Shown in pieces: positions 24,013 to 30,701 of a DNA stretch of 43,858 bases. Position 1 is the first letter of the stretch; every line of letters begins with the position of its first letter. Origin of the DNA: REEB470 sp032117095 (GTDB lineage Bacteria; Bacillota; Bacilli; Paenibacillales; YIM-B00363); NCBI GenBank assembly GCA_032117095.1, contig JAULZZ010000004.1:1-43858 (forward strand). The letters are read 5' to 3'. Made by a program: the position numbers and the translations under genes. The notes beneath the pieces were generated by a model. It was not told the origin of the DNA. It worked only from the letters and a program-made list of their open reading frames with translations, and ran no database searches.

Positions 24013-24288
24013 ATGAATAAAAACGTAGGCAAAGAAGTGTTGCAGCTCGTCAAGCGCAAACTCGGGAAATCGATATCCGAACAAGAAATTTCTCATCTTG
24101 CCCAATACTTGAAACCGTCGATGTTCGAAAACGATGCGTCTATGCGCAAGTTAATTAAGCAAGTTTCTACGTTAGCGGGCATTCCTGTCAACGAGTCTAC
24201 GACGCGAGAAATCATCGAGGCCATCCGAAAAAGCGGGGCTAATCCCCAACAACTCGAGCAAATGATGCGAATGATGTTGCGGAAATAA
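24013..24288 (+). CDS. Stage VI sporulation protein F-like
   Basis: The 91-residue soluble protein matches the SpoVIF family pattern: a short N-terminal helix, then MRKLIKQVSTLAGIPVNESTTREIIEAIRKSG, which aligns with the conserved RKLI-QV--LA--PV---E--IV-AI core, and a Met-rich C-terminus (LEQMMRMMLRK). In B. subtilis SpoVIF takes part in late spore-coat assembly under SigK control. The ATG at 24013 follows AAAGGGGGAG. A terminator follows at 24311. The family assignment is from remembered sequence patterns and several small Bacilli proteins share this core, so the exact orthologue is uncertain. Its presence supports a spore-forming host. Confidence 0.75.
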   Translation: MNKNVGKEVLQLVKRKLGKSISEQEISHLAQYLKPSMFENDASMRKLIKQVSTLAGIPVNESTTREIIEAIRKSGANPQQLEQMMRMMLRK

Positions 24289-24310
24289 ATAAAAAATAGC
24301 ATTGCATGGT

Positions 24311-24343
24311 CGCTTACAGCAACGTTTCTGTAGGCGTTTTTTT
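24311..24343 (+). terminator. Intrinsic terminator of the spoVIF-like gene
   Basis: CGCTTACAG pairs with CTGTAGGCG (one G-U-type mismatch), followed by TTTTTTT. Confidence 0.8.
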
Positions 24344-24395
24344 GTTCATATGGTACAATAAGTGGGCAATATGAAGAAAGGGGAAGGAGCAAAAA

Positions 24396-24575
24396 ATGAG
24401 TGCGTTGGATAAAATGTGGGCATCTTTTGTGGCAATTGGCTGTATGGCAGTGGCTTCATTGCTGATTGGATATGCGCGTTCTCGGCCACGCGGCATTTTA
24501 CGCGTCGTATTGACGGTAATCGCTTTTTTATTGTTTATCCCTATTTTACTGTACGGTCTTGTTGCATTGTTTTGA
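24396..24575 (+). CDS. Small membrane protein, DUF2768 (YphE-like), 59 aa
   Basis: A short gene with the start ATG at 24396 after GGGAAGGAG. The product has two transmembrane helices (MWASFVAIGCMAVASLLIGY and VVLTVIAFLLFIPILLYGL) joined by a basic loop RSRPRG. Pattern and size match the DUF2768/YphE family of Bacilli, which in B. subtilis lies close to der and gpsA; that matches the position here, about 2 kb after gpsA. An extended -10 (TGGTACAAT, ending 24359) directly upstream suggests its own promoter. The function of the family is unknown. Confidence 0.75.
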   Translation: MSALDKMWASFVAIGCMAVASLLIGYARSRPRGILRVVLTVIAFLLFIPILLYGLVALF

Positions 24576-24674
24576 ACCAGCGATGATTTTGACGTGCGCA
24601 AACGTGTCGATACGCGGAGGAATATGGTACACTGTGGGGACGAGCGATTGCTGTGTAGGAAGGAGGAGAATCGT

Positions 24675-25139
24675 CTGGATACACCATGGCGCATTTTGAT
24701 GTTACACGGTGCAAATTTACAAGCGTTGGGCTGGAGAGAACCCGACGTGTATGGATCCACGACGTTGCAACAGCTCGAACAGCGTGTGGTTGACTACGGT
24801 CTGTTGCACGGGGTGCATGTGCATTGTGTGCAATCCAACCACGAAGGGGTGTTTCTCGACACCTTGTATGAGTTACGCCAAGACGTAAATGGGATGATCC
24901 TCAACCCAGGGGCGTGGACACATTACAGTTATGCCATACGGGATGCGGTCGCGGCCGTTGGGTTGCCTGCGATTGAAGTGCACGTGACCAATGTGCACCA
25001 ACGAGAACCGTTTCGCCACGTCTCTGTTACTGCGCCTGTCATGTGGGGCGTGATTGCGGGGCTCGGCCCTGTCGGCTACGAATTGGCGGTTCAGGCGTTA
25101 GTGAGCCGTTTCCGTGCAGAGAAGGAGAAGGGACAATGA
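24675..25139 (+). CDS. aroQ: Type II 3-dehydroquinate dehydratase, possible CTG start
   Basis: It dehydrates 3-dehydroquinate to 3-dehydroshikimate in the shikimate pathway. The family marks are present: the active-site loop GANLQALGWREPDVYG (catalytic Tyr and loop Arg), SNHEGVFLDTLYEL, NPGAWTHYSYAIRDAV (Asn and His), IEVHVTNVHQREPFRH. Several positions differ from the usual form, such as GPNLNLLG read as GANLQALG. The only start well placed after the strong AAGGAGGAG site is CTG at 24675, spacing 8; a TTG at 24696 or ATG at 24699 would remove the first beta strand, and upstream ATG/GTG starts overlap the ribosome site and a likely -10 (TACACT, 24628-24633). The start is therefore uncertain. 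It overlaps pepQ by 4 bp, the aroQ-pepQ-efp order of Bacillus. Confidence 0.9.
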   Translation: MDTPWRILMLHGANLQALGWREPDVYGSTTLQQLEQRVVDYGLLHGVHVHCVQSNHEGVFLDTLYELRQDVNGMILNPGAWTHYSYAIRDAVAAVGLPAIEVHVTNVHQREPFRHVSVTAPVMWGVIAGLGPVGYELAVQALVSRFRAEKEKGQ

Positions 25140-26251
25140 ACTCTCTCAGTGCGCTCGTCGTATCGGCGGAAGCAGTGAAATTGCGTCTGCATGCGTTGCG
25201 TCAATGGCTTTCTACACAAACGCTCGATGCGCTCGTCGTGGCGTGTGCGGAAAATCGGGCGTATGTATCGGGGTTTACCGGTTCTGTTGGCTATGCTGTT
25301 GTGAGCAAGGAAACGCAATGGTTGTTTGTAGACGGTCGCTATGGTGAGCAAGCACAGCGAGAAGCCCCGCTATGGCAAATCGTCGTATTTTCTGGTGTGG
25401 TAGAGGAAGTGCTACATAAAACGCTTTGCGACCACGGCGTGCGTATGTTGGGCTACGAAGCAGCACACGTCACGGTCGCCACGTATGAACGATACTGTCA
25501 CACGTTTGGTACGGACGTCACCCTCGTGCAGACAAGCCACGCGATCGAATCGTTGCGTGCGATAAAAAGTGTCGAAGAACAAGGGATGATGCGCCGCGCG
25601 ATCCAACTTGCCGACGATGCGTATGCCCATGTGTTGCCGCATATCCGCCCCGGCGTGAGAGAATGCGATATTGCGTGGGAAATTGAACAATATATGCGCA
25701 CGCACGGGGCTACGGCGACGAGTTTTGAGATCATTGTGGCGTCGGGGGAACGCGCTGCGCTCCCGCATGGCATTGCCACAGACAAACGCATCGCTCCCCA
25801 AGAGTTTGTCGTGCTTGATTTTGGTGCTCGTGTCGGAGGATATTGCTCAGATTTGACGCGTACCGTGTTCGTAGGCGAACCGACGGCGTTGCATCAACAT
25901 GTCTATGAGATTGTTTTGACTGCACAACAAGCAGTCATTGCAGCGTTGCGCCCTGCGATGACGGGACAGCAAGCCGATGCGGTGGCGCGTGCGATCATTG
26001 CACAACACGGCTATGCTGATCGTTTTGTTCATGCTACGGGACATGCTGTTGGTTTGGACATTCACGAGTGGCCGACAGTAAGCGCACGCGAAACGTCCCC
26101 GTTACAAGTCGGTCACGTCTTGACGGTCGAACCCGGCATTTATATCCCAGGATGGGGGGGCGTGCGCATAGAAGACATCGTGGTGATTACCCCCGACGGG
26201 TGCGAGGTGCTCAGTCACAGTCCCAAGGCGTGGACAGTCATCCCGTGCTAA
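25136..26251 (+). CDS. pepQ: Xaa-Pro peptidase, M24 family (YqhT type)
   Basis: A cytoplasmic dinuclear-metal aminopeptidase or prolidase. The 371 residues comprise an N-terminal creatinase-like domain (residues 1 to about 145, with ENRAYVSGFTGS) and the pita-bread catalytic domain with all five metal ligands in place: D228, D239, H303, E332 and E346, in LDFGARVGGYCSDLTRT, HATGHAVGLDIHE, VEPGIYI and VRIED. The ATG at 25136 overlaps the aroQ stop (ATGA). In Bacilli the aroQ-pepQ-efp order is common; it has been read as linking a proline peptidase to the proline-stall factor EF-P, though no functional link is proven. Its TAA stop is embedded in a group A repeat. Confidence 0.93.
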   Translation: MNSLSALVVSAEAVKLRLHALRQWLSTQTLDALVVACAENRAYVSGFTGSVGYAVVSKETQWLFVDGRYGEQAQREAPLWQIVVFSGVVEEVLHKTLCDHGVRMLGYEAAHVTVATYERYCHTFGTDVTLVQTSHAIESLRAIKSVEEQGMMRRAIQLADDAYAHVLPHIRPGVRECDIAWEIEQYMRTHGATATSFEIIVASGERAALPHGIATDKRIAPQEFVVLDFGARVGGYCSDLTRTVFVGEPTALHQHVYEIVLTAQQAVIAALRPAMTGQQADAVARAIIAQHGYADRFVHATGHAVGLDIHEWPTVSARETSPLQVGHVLTVEPGIYIPGWGGVRIEDIVVITPDGCEVLSHSPKAWTVIPC

Positions 26252-26355
26252 ACCAAACACGGATTAAAAACATCTATGGCAAAGGGCTCCATTTTATGAG
26301 AACGCACAGTGATTTTGAACCAATAAAATTCCTGTATTCAATCAGTGTTTAGTAT
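26247..26355. repeat. Palindromic repeat, group A copy 2
   Basis: It runs from the pepQ stop (GCTAAACCAAACACGGATTA) to CAATCAGTGTTTAGTATTAG. The ends form a good inverted repeat: AAACAC-GGATT-AAAAACA against the complement, AAACAC-TGATT-GAATACA. Most of the pepQ-efp gap (26252-26436) is this element. Confidence 0.75.
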
Positions 26356-26436
26356 TAGCGGGAATTTTCTTCGGGAGTGTGTTCGCCGAGGCGTTCAACT
26401 GCCCAACAAAAATGCACACAGAAAGGGTCGTGTACT

Positions 26437-26994
26437 GTGATTTCCGTAAACGATTTTAAGACAGGACTGACGATAGAAGTAGACCATGATTTGTTTACAG
26501 TGCTCGATTTCCAGCACGTCAAGCCAGGAAAAGGAGCCGCCTTTGTCCGCTCGAAACTCAAAAATATGCGCAATGGAAATGTCGTCGAAAAAACGTTTCG
26601 TGCCGGTGAAAATGTCATGCGGGCGATCGTAGAAAGTCGGGCGATGCAATATTTATACAATTCGGGCACGGAATATACGTTTATGGACAACGAGACCTAC
26701 GATCAAATTACGTTGTCAGAAAAACAACTCGCTTGGGAGAAAAAGTTTCTCATTGAGAATATGATGATTACGATCGTCTCGTATCAAGAAGAAATTATCG
26801 GGATCAACTTGCCAAATCACGTCGAACTCAAAGTCATCGAAACGGAACCTGGCATCAAGGGAAACACCGCTACGGGCGCTTCAAAAAGTGCAAAAATGGA
26901 AACCGGTCTTCTCGTGCAAGTCCCCCTGTTCATCAACGAGAATGACGTGTTGCTCATTGACACCAGAGAAGGAAAGTATATTTCTCGGGCGTAA
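26437..26994 (+). CDS. efp: Translation elongation factor P
   Basis: It relieves ribosome stalling at polyproline stretches. The 185 residues equal the B. subtilis length; three OB-like domains are recognisable, with the modified-lysine loop QHVKPGKGAAF giving K32 at the tip, and the C-terminal ETEPGIKGNTATGASKSA. The start is GTG at 26437 (reads V/M-ISVNDFKTG), with AGAAAGGG upstream at a longer than usual spacing; the conserved N-terminus fixes it, and the ATG upstream at 26377 would add 20 unrelated residues. It is separated from pepQ by a group A repeat, so transcription may not be continuous with aroQ-pepQ. Its stop touches a group C repeat. Confidence 0.97.
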   Translation: MISVNDFKTGLTIEVDHDLFTVLDFQHVKPGKGAAFVRSKLKNMRNGNVVEKTFRAGENVMRAIVESRAMQYLYNSGTEYTFMDNETYDQITLSEKQLAWEKKFLIENMMITIVSYQEEIIGINLPNHVELKVIETEPGIKGNTATGASKSAKMETGLLVQVPLFINENDVLLIDTREGKYISRA

Positions 26995-27099
26995 TATGAA
27001 ACACAGTTTGAAAACATATGCATAGAGGGCTGCCTTTTGTGAGAAAGCGAAAGGTGGTTTCACCGACAGGGATGGTGTAGTGCAGACGTGATTCGTATA
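26994..27099. repeat. Palindromic repeat, group C copy 5 (reverse orientation), abutting the efp stop
   Basis: It begins in the efp TAA (TAATATGAAACACAG) and ends ACGTGATTCGTAT. Its core (TTGAAAACATATGCATAGAG, CCTTTTGTGAGAAAGCGAAA) is the reverse complement of the copy at 2868. It fills most of the efp-lysC gap. Confidence 0.6.
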
Positions 27100-27143
27100 C
27101 CTACCATGCTGTATCACTCAGACCAAAAGGAGCGTGGTTATCC

Positions 27144-28397
27144 GTGGCGTTGGTAGTCATGAAGTTTGGCGGAAGCTCAGTTGGGGATGTCCAACGAATG
27201 CGCAACGTGGCGACGCGCGTACGCGCCAAAAAAGAAGAAGGGCACGATATCGTCGTTGTCGTGTCGGCGATGGGCGATACGACAGATGAGCTCATCGATC
27301 TTGCAAAACAATTGTCCGATGCCCCGTCCTTGCGCGAAATGGATATGTTATTGACGACGGGAGAGCAAGTGTCGTGTGCGTTGTTGGCGATGGCGATTGA
27401 AGCACAGGGGCAAGCGGCCCTTTCCATGACGGGATGGCAAGCGGGCATTGCCACAGAAGCCGTGCATGCAAAAGCACGCATTAAACACATTGCACCCGAT
27501 GCGATTCATCAGGCGCTTGCCGCAGGGAACGTTGTCATTGTCGCTGGGTTTCAAGGGAGGTCGGAAGACAATCAACTGACTACGCTCGGACGCGGAGGAT
27601 CCGATACGACCGCAGTCGCCCTTGCGGCAGCACTCAAAGCCGACGTATGTGAGATTTATACGGATGTCGATGGGGTGTATTCGACGGACCCGCGTGTCGT
27701 TGCGGTGGCGCGCAAGTTGCCAGAAATTTCGTACGACGAAATGTTAGAGCTCGCAAACTTAGGGGCCGCCGTGTTGCATCCGCGTGCGGTGGAGTACGCC
27801 AAACATTATGCGGTACCCATCGTCGTGCGGTCGAGTTTTCGTCACGAAGAAGGGACGCTCGTAAAGGAGGAAGCGCAGATGGAACAAGGGGTTGTCGTGC
27901 GGGGCATCGCCTATGAGAAAAATGTGGCGCGCATTAGTATTTTGGGTGTGAAGGACCAGCCTGGGCAGCTTGCCAAAGTGTTCACCTCATTGGCAAATGC
28001 GCACATCAACGTCGACATTATCGTCCAAAGTGGGGTCGTGGATGGAAAAGCAGATTTCTCGTTTACGGTCGGTCATGCAGAGGTCGCACAAGCGACGGCA
28101 TTGTTGCAGTCGATGCAGACGGCAGTCGGGTTTGATGCGGTCACGTGTGAGCAATCCCTCATCAAAATATCCATTGTTGGGGCAGGGATGGCGAGCAATC
28201 CTGGGGTAGCCGCCCAAATGTTCGAGGCGATCTCCAATGAAGGGGTGAGCATCAAAATGGTGAGTACATCAGAAATCAAAGTGTCGTGCGTCATTGACGA
28301 AACCAAATGCAAGGAATGTATTCAGGCGTTGCATACAGTATACGGGTTAGATGCTACAGAGAAAGCGTTTGTTGGGGGACCGCGCGACCGTCGCTAA
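27144..28397 (+). CDS. lysC: Aspartokinase, lysine-sensitive type II (alpha subunit)
   Basis: It phosphorylates aspartate at the head of the lysine, threonine, methionine and diaminopimelate pathway. The 417-residue protein follows B. subtilis LysC throughout: VMKFGGSSVGD (about 5-15), VSAMGDTTDEL, EMDMLLTTGEQVSCALL, FQGRSEDNQLTTLGRGGSDTTAVALAAAL, and two C-terminal ACT domains (from about 262, including NVDIIVQ and SIKMVSTSEIKVS). The start is GTG at 27144, with AAAGGAG 11 bases upstream; the alignment with the start of the family supports it. No lysine riboswitch is visible in the 150 bp upstream, which are mostly a group C repeat. An internal start for a beta subunit is listed separately. 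Confidence 0.95.
   Translation: MALVVMKFGGSSVGDVQRMRNVATRVRAKKEEGHDIVVVVSAMGDTTDELIDLAKQLSDAPSLREMDMLLTTGEQVSCALLAMAIEAQGQAALSMTGWQAGIATEAVHAKARIKHIAPDAIHQALAAGNVVIVAGFQGRSEDNQLTTLGRGGSDTTAVALAAALKADVCEIYTDVDGVYSTDPRVVAVARKLPEISYDEMLELANLGAAVLHPRAVEYAKHYAVPIVVRSSFRHEEGTLVKEEAQMEQGVVVRGIAYEKNVARISILGVKDQPGQLAKVFTSLANAHINVDIIVQSGVVDGKADFSFTVGHAEVAQATALLQSMQTAVGFDAVTCEQSLIKISIVGAGMASNPGVAAQMFEAISNEGVSIKMVSTSEIKVSCVIDETKCKECIQALHTVYGLDATEKAFVGGPRDRR
27879..28397 (+). CDS. lysC: Aspartokinase beta subunit from internal in-frame start of lysC
   Basis: The ATG at 27879 is in frame with lysC and follows AAAGGAGG at a spacing of 8, a near-perfect ribosome site inside the coding sequence. The product, 172 residues starting MEQGVVVRGIAYEKNVA, comprises only the two ACT domains. 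In B. subtilis the aspartokinase II alpha2beta2 enzyme is made by exactly this device, with the beta chain starting MEQNLIVRG. The matching position and ribosome site make the same arrangement very likely here; this is inference from the sequence and the known relative. Confidence 0.8.
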   Translation: MEQGVVVRGIAYEKNVARISILGVKDQPGQLAKVFTSLANAHINVDIIVQSGVVDGKADFSFTVGHAEVAQATALLQSMQTAVGFDAVTCEQSLIKISIVGAGMASNPGVAAQMFEAISNEGVSIKMVSTSEIKVSCVIDETKCKECIQALHTVYGLDATEKAFVGGPRDRR

Positions 28398-28431
28398 CCC
28401 CGCACACGCCAGCCAATTGTGCGTTGGAGAC

Positions 28432-28460
28432 TTGTACTGTGCGCCATAATCGGGTAAAAT
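28432..28460 (+). promoter_or_regulatory. Sigma-A promoter for gmk-rpoZ
   Basis: TTGTAC (28432-28437), 17 bp, then TAAAAT (28455-28460), about 65 bp before the gmk ATG. Confidence 0.6.
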
Positions 28461-28524
28461 GGTCTTTAACCACGCATAAACGATTGCCGTAGGGCTTTTG
28501 TATACGCAAAGGGGGAGACGACCG

Positions 28525-29190
28525 ATGATGGGAACGACAGCAATATCGGCGCATGCAGAGATGAAAAGCAAGGAAACGGTTTCTACGAAGGGATTGCTGA
28601 TCGTGTTGTCTGGTCCATCGGGTGTGGGCAAAGGAACGGTGTGTGCACATTTGCGTGAGCGAACACCGGATTTGTTGTATTCGGTTTCAGCGACGACGCG
28701 TGCTCCGCGTGCTGGCGAGATTGATGGTATAAATTATTTTTTTAAGACGCCTGAACAATTTCAGCACATGATCGATGCAGGAGACTTGTTAGAATGGGCA
28801 CAGTACGTCGGTCATTTTTATGGAACGCCACGTTCTTTTGTTCAACAAAAGTTGGATGCAGGGCACGATGTCATTTTAGAGATCGAAGTGCAAGGTGCCT
28901 TGCAAGTGCGGCGTCATTTTCCCGATGCGGTATTTGTATTTTTGCTTCCCCCTTCATTAGATGAGTTGCGTAATCGGATGGTCGGTCGTGGGACAGAGAC
29001 AGAGACGACGATCGCTTCACGGATGGAAGCGATGGCGACGGAACTTCGGCTGATGCGCCAATACGACTATACGGTCATCAATGACGATATCGAGCAAGCG
29101 TGCCAGCACATTCATAGCATTATGGTCGCCGAACATAGCAAAGCAGTGCGTCATTTGTGGATGGTACAGACGTGGTTGGAGGAGGAATGA
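28525..29190 (+). CDS. gmk: Guanylate kinase
   Basis: It phosphorylates GMP to GDP with ATP. The 221 residues carry the P-loop SGPSGVGKGT (about 29-38), SATTRAPRAGEIDGINYFF, LLEWAQYVGHFYGTP and VILEIEVQGALQVR, all standard for the family. The N-terminus is about 15-20 residues longer than usual; ATG at 28525 was chosen because AAAGGGGGAG lies upstream, whereas an inner ATG at residue 13 has no ribosome site. The gene is followed at 3 bp by rpoZ and the two share a terminator, the gmk-rpoZ pair conserved in Bacilli and linked to control of GTP levels and alarmone response. Confidence 0.96.
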   Translation: MMGTTAISAHAEMKSKETVSTKGLLIVLSGPSGVGKGTVCAHLRERTPDLLYSVSATTRAPRAGEIDGINYFFKTPEQFQHMIDAGDLLEWAQYVGHFYGTPRSFVQQKLDAGHDVILEIEVQGALQVRRHFPDAVFVFLLPPSLDELRNRMVGRGTETETTIASRMEAMATELRLMRQYDYTVINDDIEQACQHIHSIMVAEHSKAVRHLWMVQTWLEEE

Positions 29191-29193
29191 ACG

Positions 29194-29421
29194 ATGTTAT
29201 TTCCATCCATTGATGAGTTAGTAGAGAAGACAGGCAGTAAGTATTTGCTCGTCATCGCCGCTTCTCGTCGTGCACGCATGTTGCGTGAAGGATCACGAAT
29301 TCGGTTGCCGAAGCCACAGTCCTATAAGCCTGTCGGATGCGCACTAGAAGAAATTTTTTACGACGAAGTGCGTTACGAAGCGACGGAACAAGGAAACACC
29401 GAACGACGCGACAACCGGTAG
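29194..29421 (+). CDS. rpoZ: RNA polymerase omega subunit
   Basis: A small (75 residues) subunit aiding RNA polymerase assembly. It shows MLFPSIDELVEKTGSKYLLV followed by ASRRARMLREG, the family core, and PVGCALEEI in the second half. The ATG at 29194 follows GAGGAGG, which overlaps the end of gmk. Its TAG stop lies in the loop of the terminator hairpin. Confidence 0.95.
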   Translation: MLFPSIDELVEKTGSKYLLVIAASRRARMLREGSRIRLPKPQSYKPVGCALEEIFYDEVRYEATEQGNTERRDNR

Positions 29422-29438
29422 CGGTTGTTGTTTTTTTG
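29411..29438 (+). terminator. Intrinsic terminator of gmk-rpoZ
   Basis: CAACCG-GTAG-CGGTTG stem-loop followed by a T-rich run (TTGTTTTTTT). The rpoZ stop codon is within the loop. Confidence 0.85.
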
Positions 29439-29492
29439 GCGTTTCGCACTGAAAGATGGCCGTCGTAGTGAGACGAACGGGAGGAACCAACG

Positions 29493-30701
29493 ATGATCGA
29501 GCGTATCCGCGGACGTACCGTGGTCGTGGGCATAACGGGAGGCATCGCCGCGTATAAGGCGGTGGAATTGTGTAGTGCGTTGGTGCAACAAGGGGCGCAT
29601 GTACACGTGATCATGACTGCGGAGGCATGCAAATTCGTCACGCCCTTGACGTTGCAAGCCATTACACGGCAACGCGTCGTGTTGGATACGTTTGCAGAGG
29701 AGGATCCGACCGTCATCGCACACGTCGACATTGCCGACCGTGCAGACGCGGTGATGATTGTCCCCGCAACGGCTCATTTTTTGGCTAAGTTTGCCCTCGG
29801 ACTCGCAGACGACATGCTGTCCACGACGATGGTTGCGATCGGCTCCCGTGTGCCCATCCTCGTGGCTCCCGCAATGAACGTACATATGTACCGCAATGCC
29901 GTCGTCACCGCCCATCTCGATACGTTGCGCCAACGAGGGGTACACATCTTTGAACCTGAACATGGTTTTTTGGCGTGTGGCTATGAGGGGAAAGGGCGCA
30001 TGGTGGCGTGTGCTACGTTGTTAGAGGGATTGGCACGCATATGGTGGCAACCACTCGCACACCGGCGCGTGCTCATCACGGCGGGGGCGACGATCGAACG
30101 GCTCGATCCCGTACGGTATTTGACCAATGATTCTTCAGGGAAGATGGGCGTTGCGTTGGCGCACGTTGCCCGACAGCGCGGGGCGGACGTGTTGTTGGTG
30201 CATGGGCGGATGACGGTCCCCCCCCCTGCGGGCGTACAAGCGATCGAGGCGTTGTCGGCAGAAGCGATGAGAGAAATTGTATTGGCGCAATTTGCGACGT
30301 GCGACATTGCGGTCATGGCCGCCGCCGTATCCGATTATCGTCCTGCACAGATTTCCCCACAAAAGATCAAAAAAAATGCGTTTACGATGACGTTAGCGTT
30401 AGAGAAGACACCGGATATTTTGTGGGAAATGGGACAGATGAAAACAACCCAAATGTTGGTCGGGTTCGCCGCCGAAACACAACACATGCCCGCACATGCC
30501 ATGCAAAAACTCACTGCCAAAAATTGCGATTTTATTGTGGCAAATGACGTTTCGATTCCCAATGCTGGATTTTATCACGACGACAACGCGGCGACGTTGT
30601 ATGGGGCAGACGGCACTGTTCATGCGTGGCCCATGTTGCCCAAGACAGTGCTTGCAGCACATCTCTGGGACGTGCTGATCGCCAAACGGGAGGCCTTATG
30701 A
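29493..30701 (+). CDS. coaBC: Bifunctional phosphopantothenoylcysteine decarboxylase/phosphopantothenate-cysteine ligase
   Basis: It makes 4'-phosphopantetheine from 4'-phosphopantothenate in coenzyme A synthesis. The 402-residue protein has an N-terminal FMN-dependent CoaC domain (GITGGIAAYKAVELC near residue 12, PAMNVHMY, and the catalytic Cys in LACGYEGKGR) and a C-terminal CoaB ligase (VLITAGATIERLDPVRYLTNDSSGKMG, AAAVSDYRP, KIKKN). The ATG at 29493 follows GGGAGGA. A run of nine C at 30218-30226 lies in the coding sequence (VPPPAG). It overlaps priA by 4 bp. The gmk-rpoZ-coaBC-priA-def-fmt order matches B. subtilis. Confidence 0.97.
   Translation: MIERIRGRTVVVGITGGIAAYKAVELCSALVQQGAHVHVIMTAEACKFVTPLTLQAITRQRVVLDTFAEEDPTVIAHVDIADRADAVMIVPATAHFLAKFALGLADDMLSTTMVAIGSRVPILVAPAMNVHMYRNAVVTAHLDTLRQRGVHIFEPEHGFLACGYEGKGRMVACATLLEGLARIWWQPLAHRRVLITAGATIERLDPVRYLTNDSSGKMGVALAHVARQRGADVLLVHGRMTVPPPAGVQAIEALSAEAMREIVLAQFATCDIAVMAAAVSDYRPAQISPQKIKKNAFTMTLALEKTPDILWEMGQMKTTQMLVGFAAETQHMPAHAMQKLTAKNCDFIVANDVSIPNAGFYHDDNAATLYGADGTVHAWPMLPKTVLAAHLWDVLIAKREAL

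Noticed and set aside
26995..27143. Lysine riboswitch before lysC
   Set aside because: The interval is too short and is mostly a group C repeat; no lysine-box paired elements were seen.
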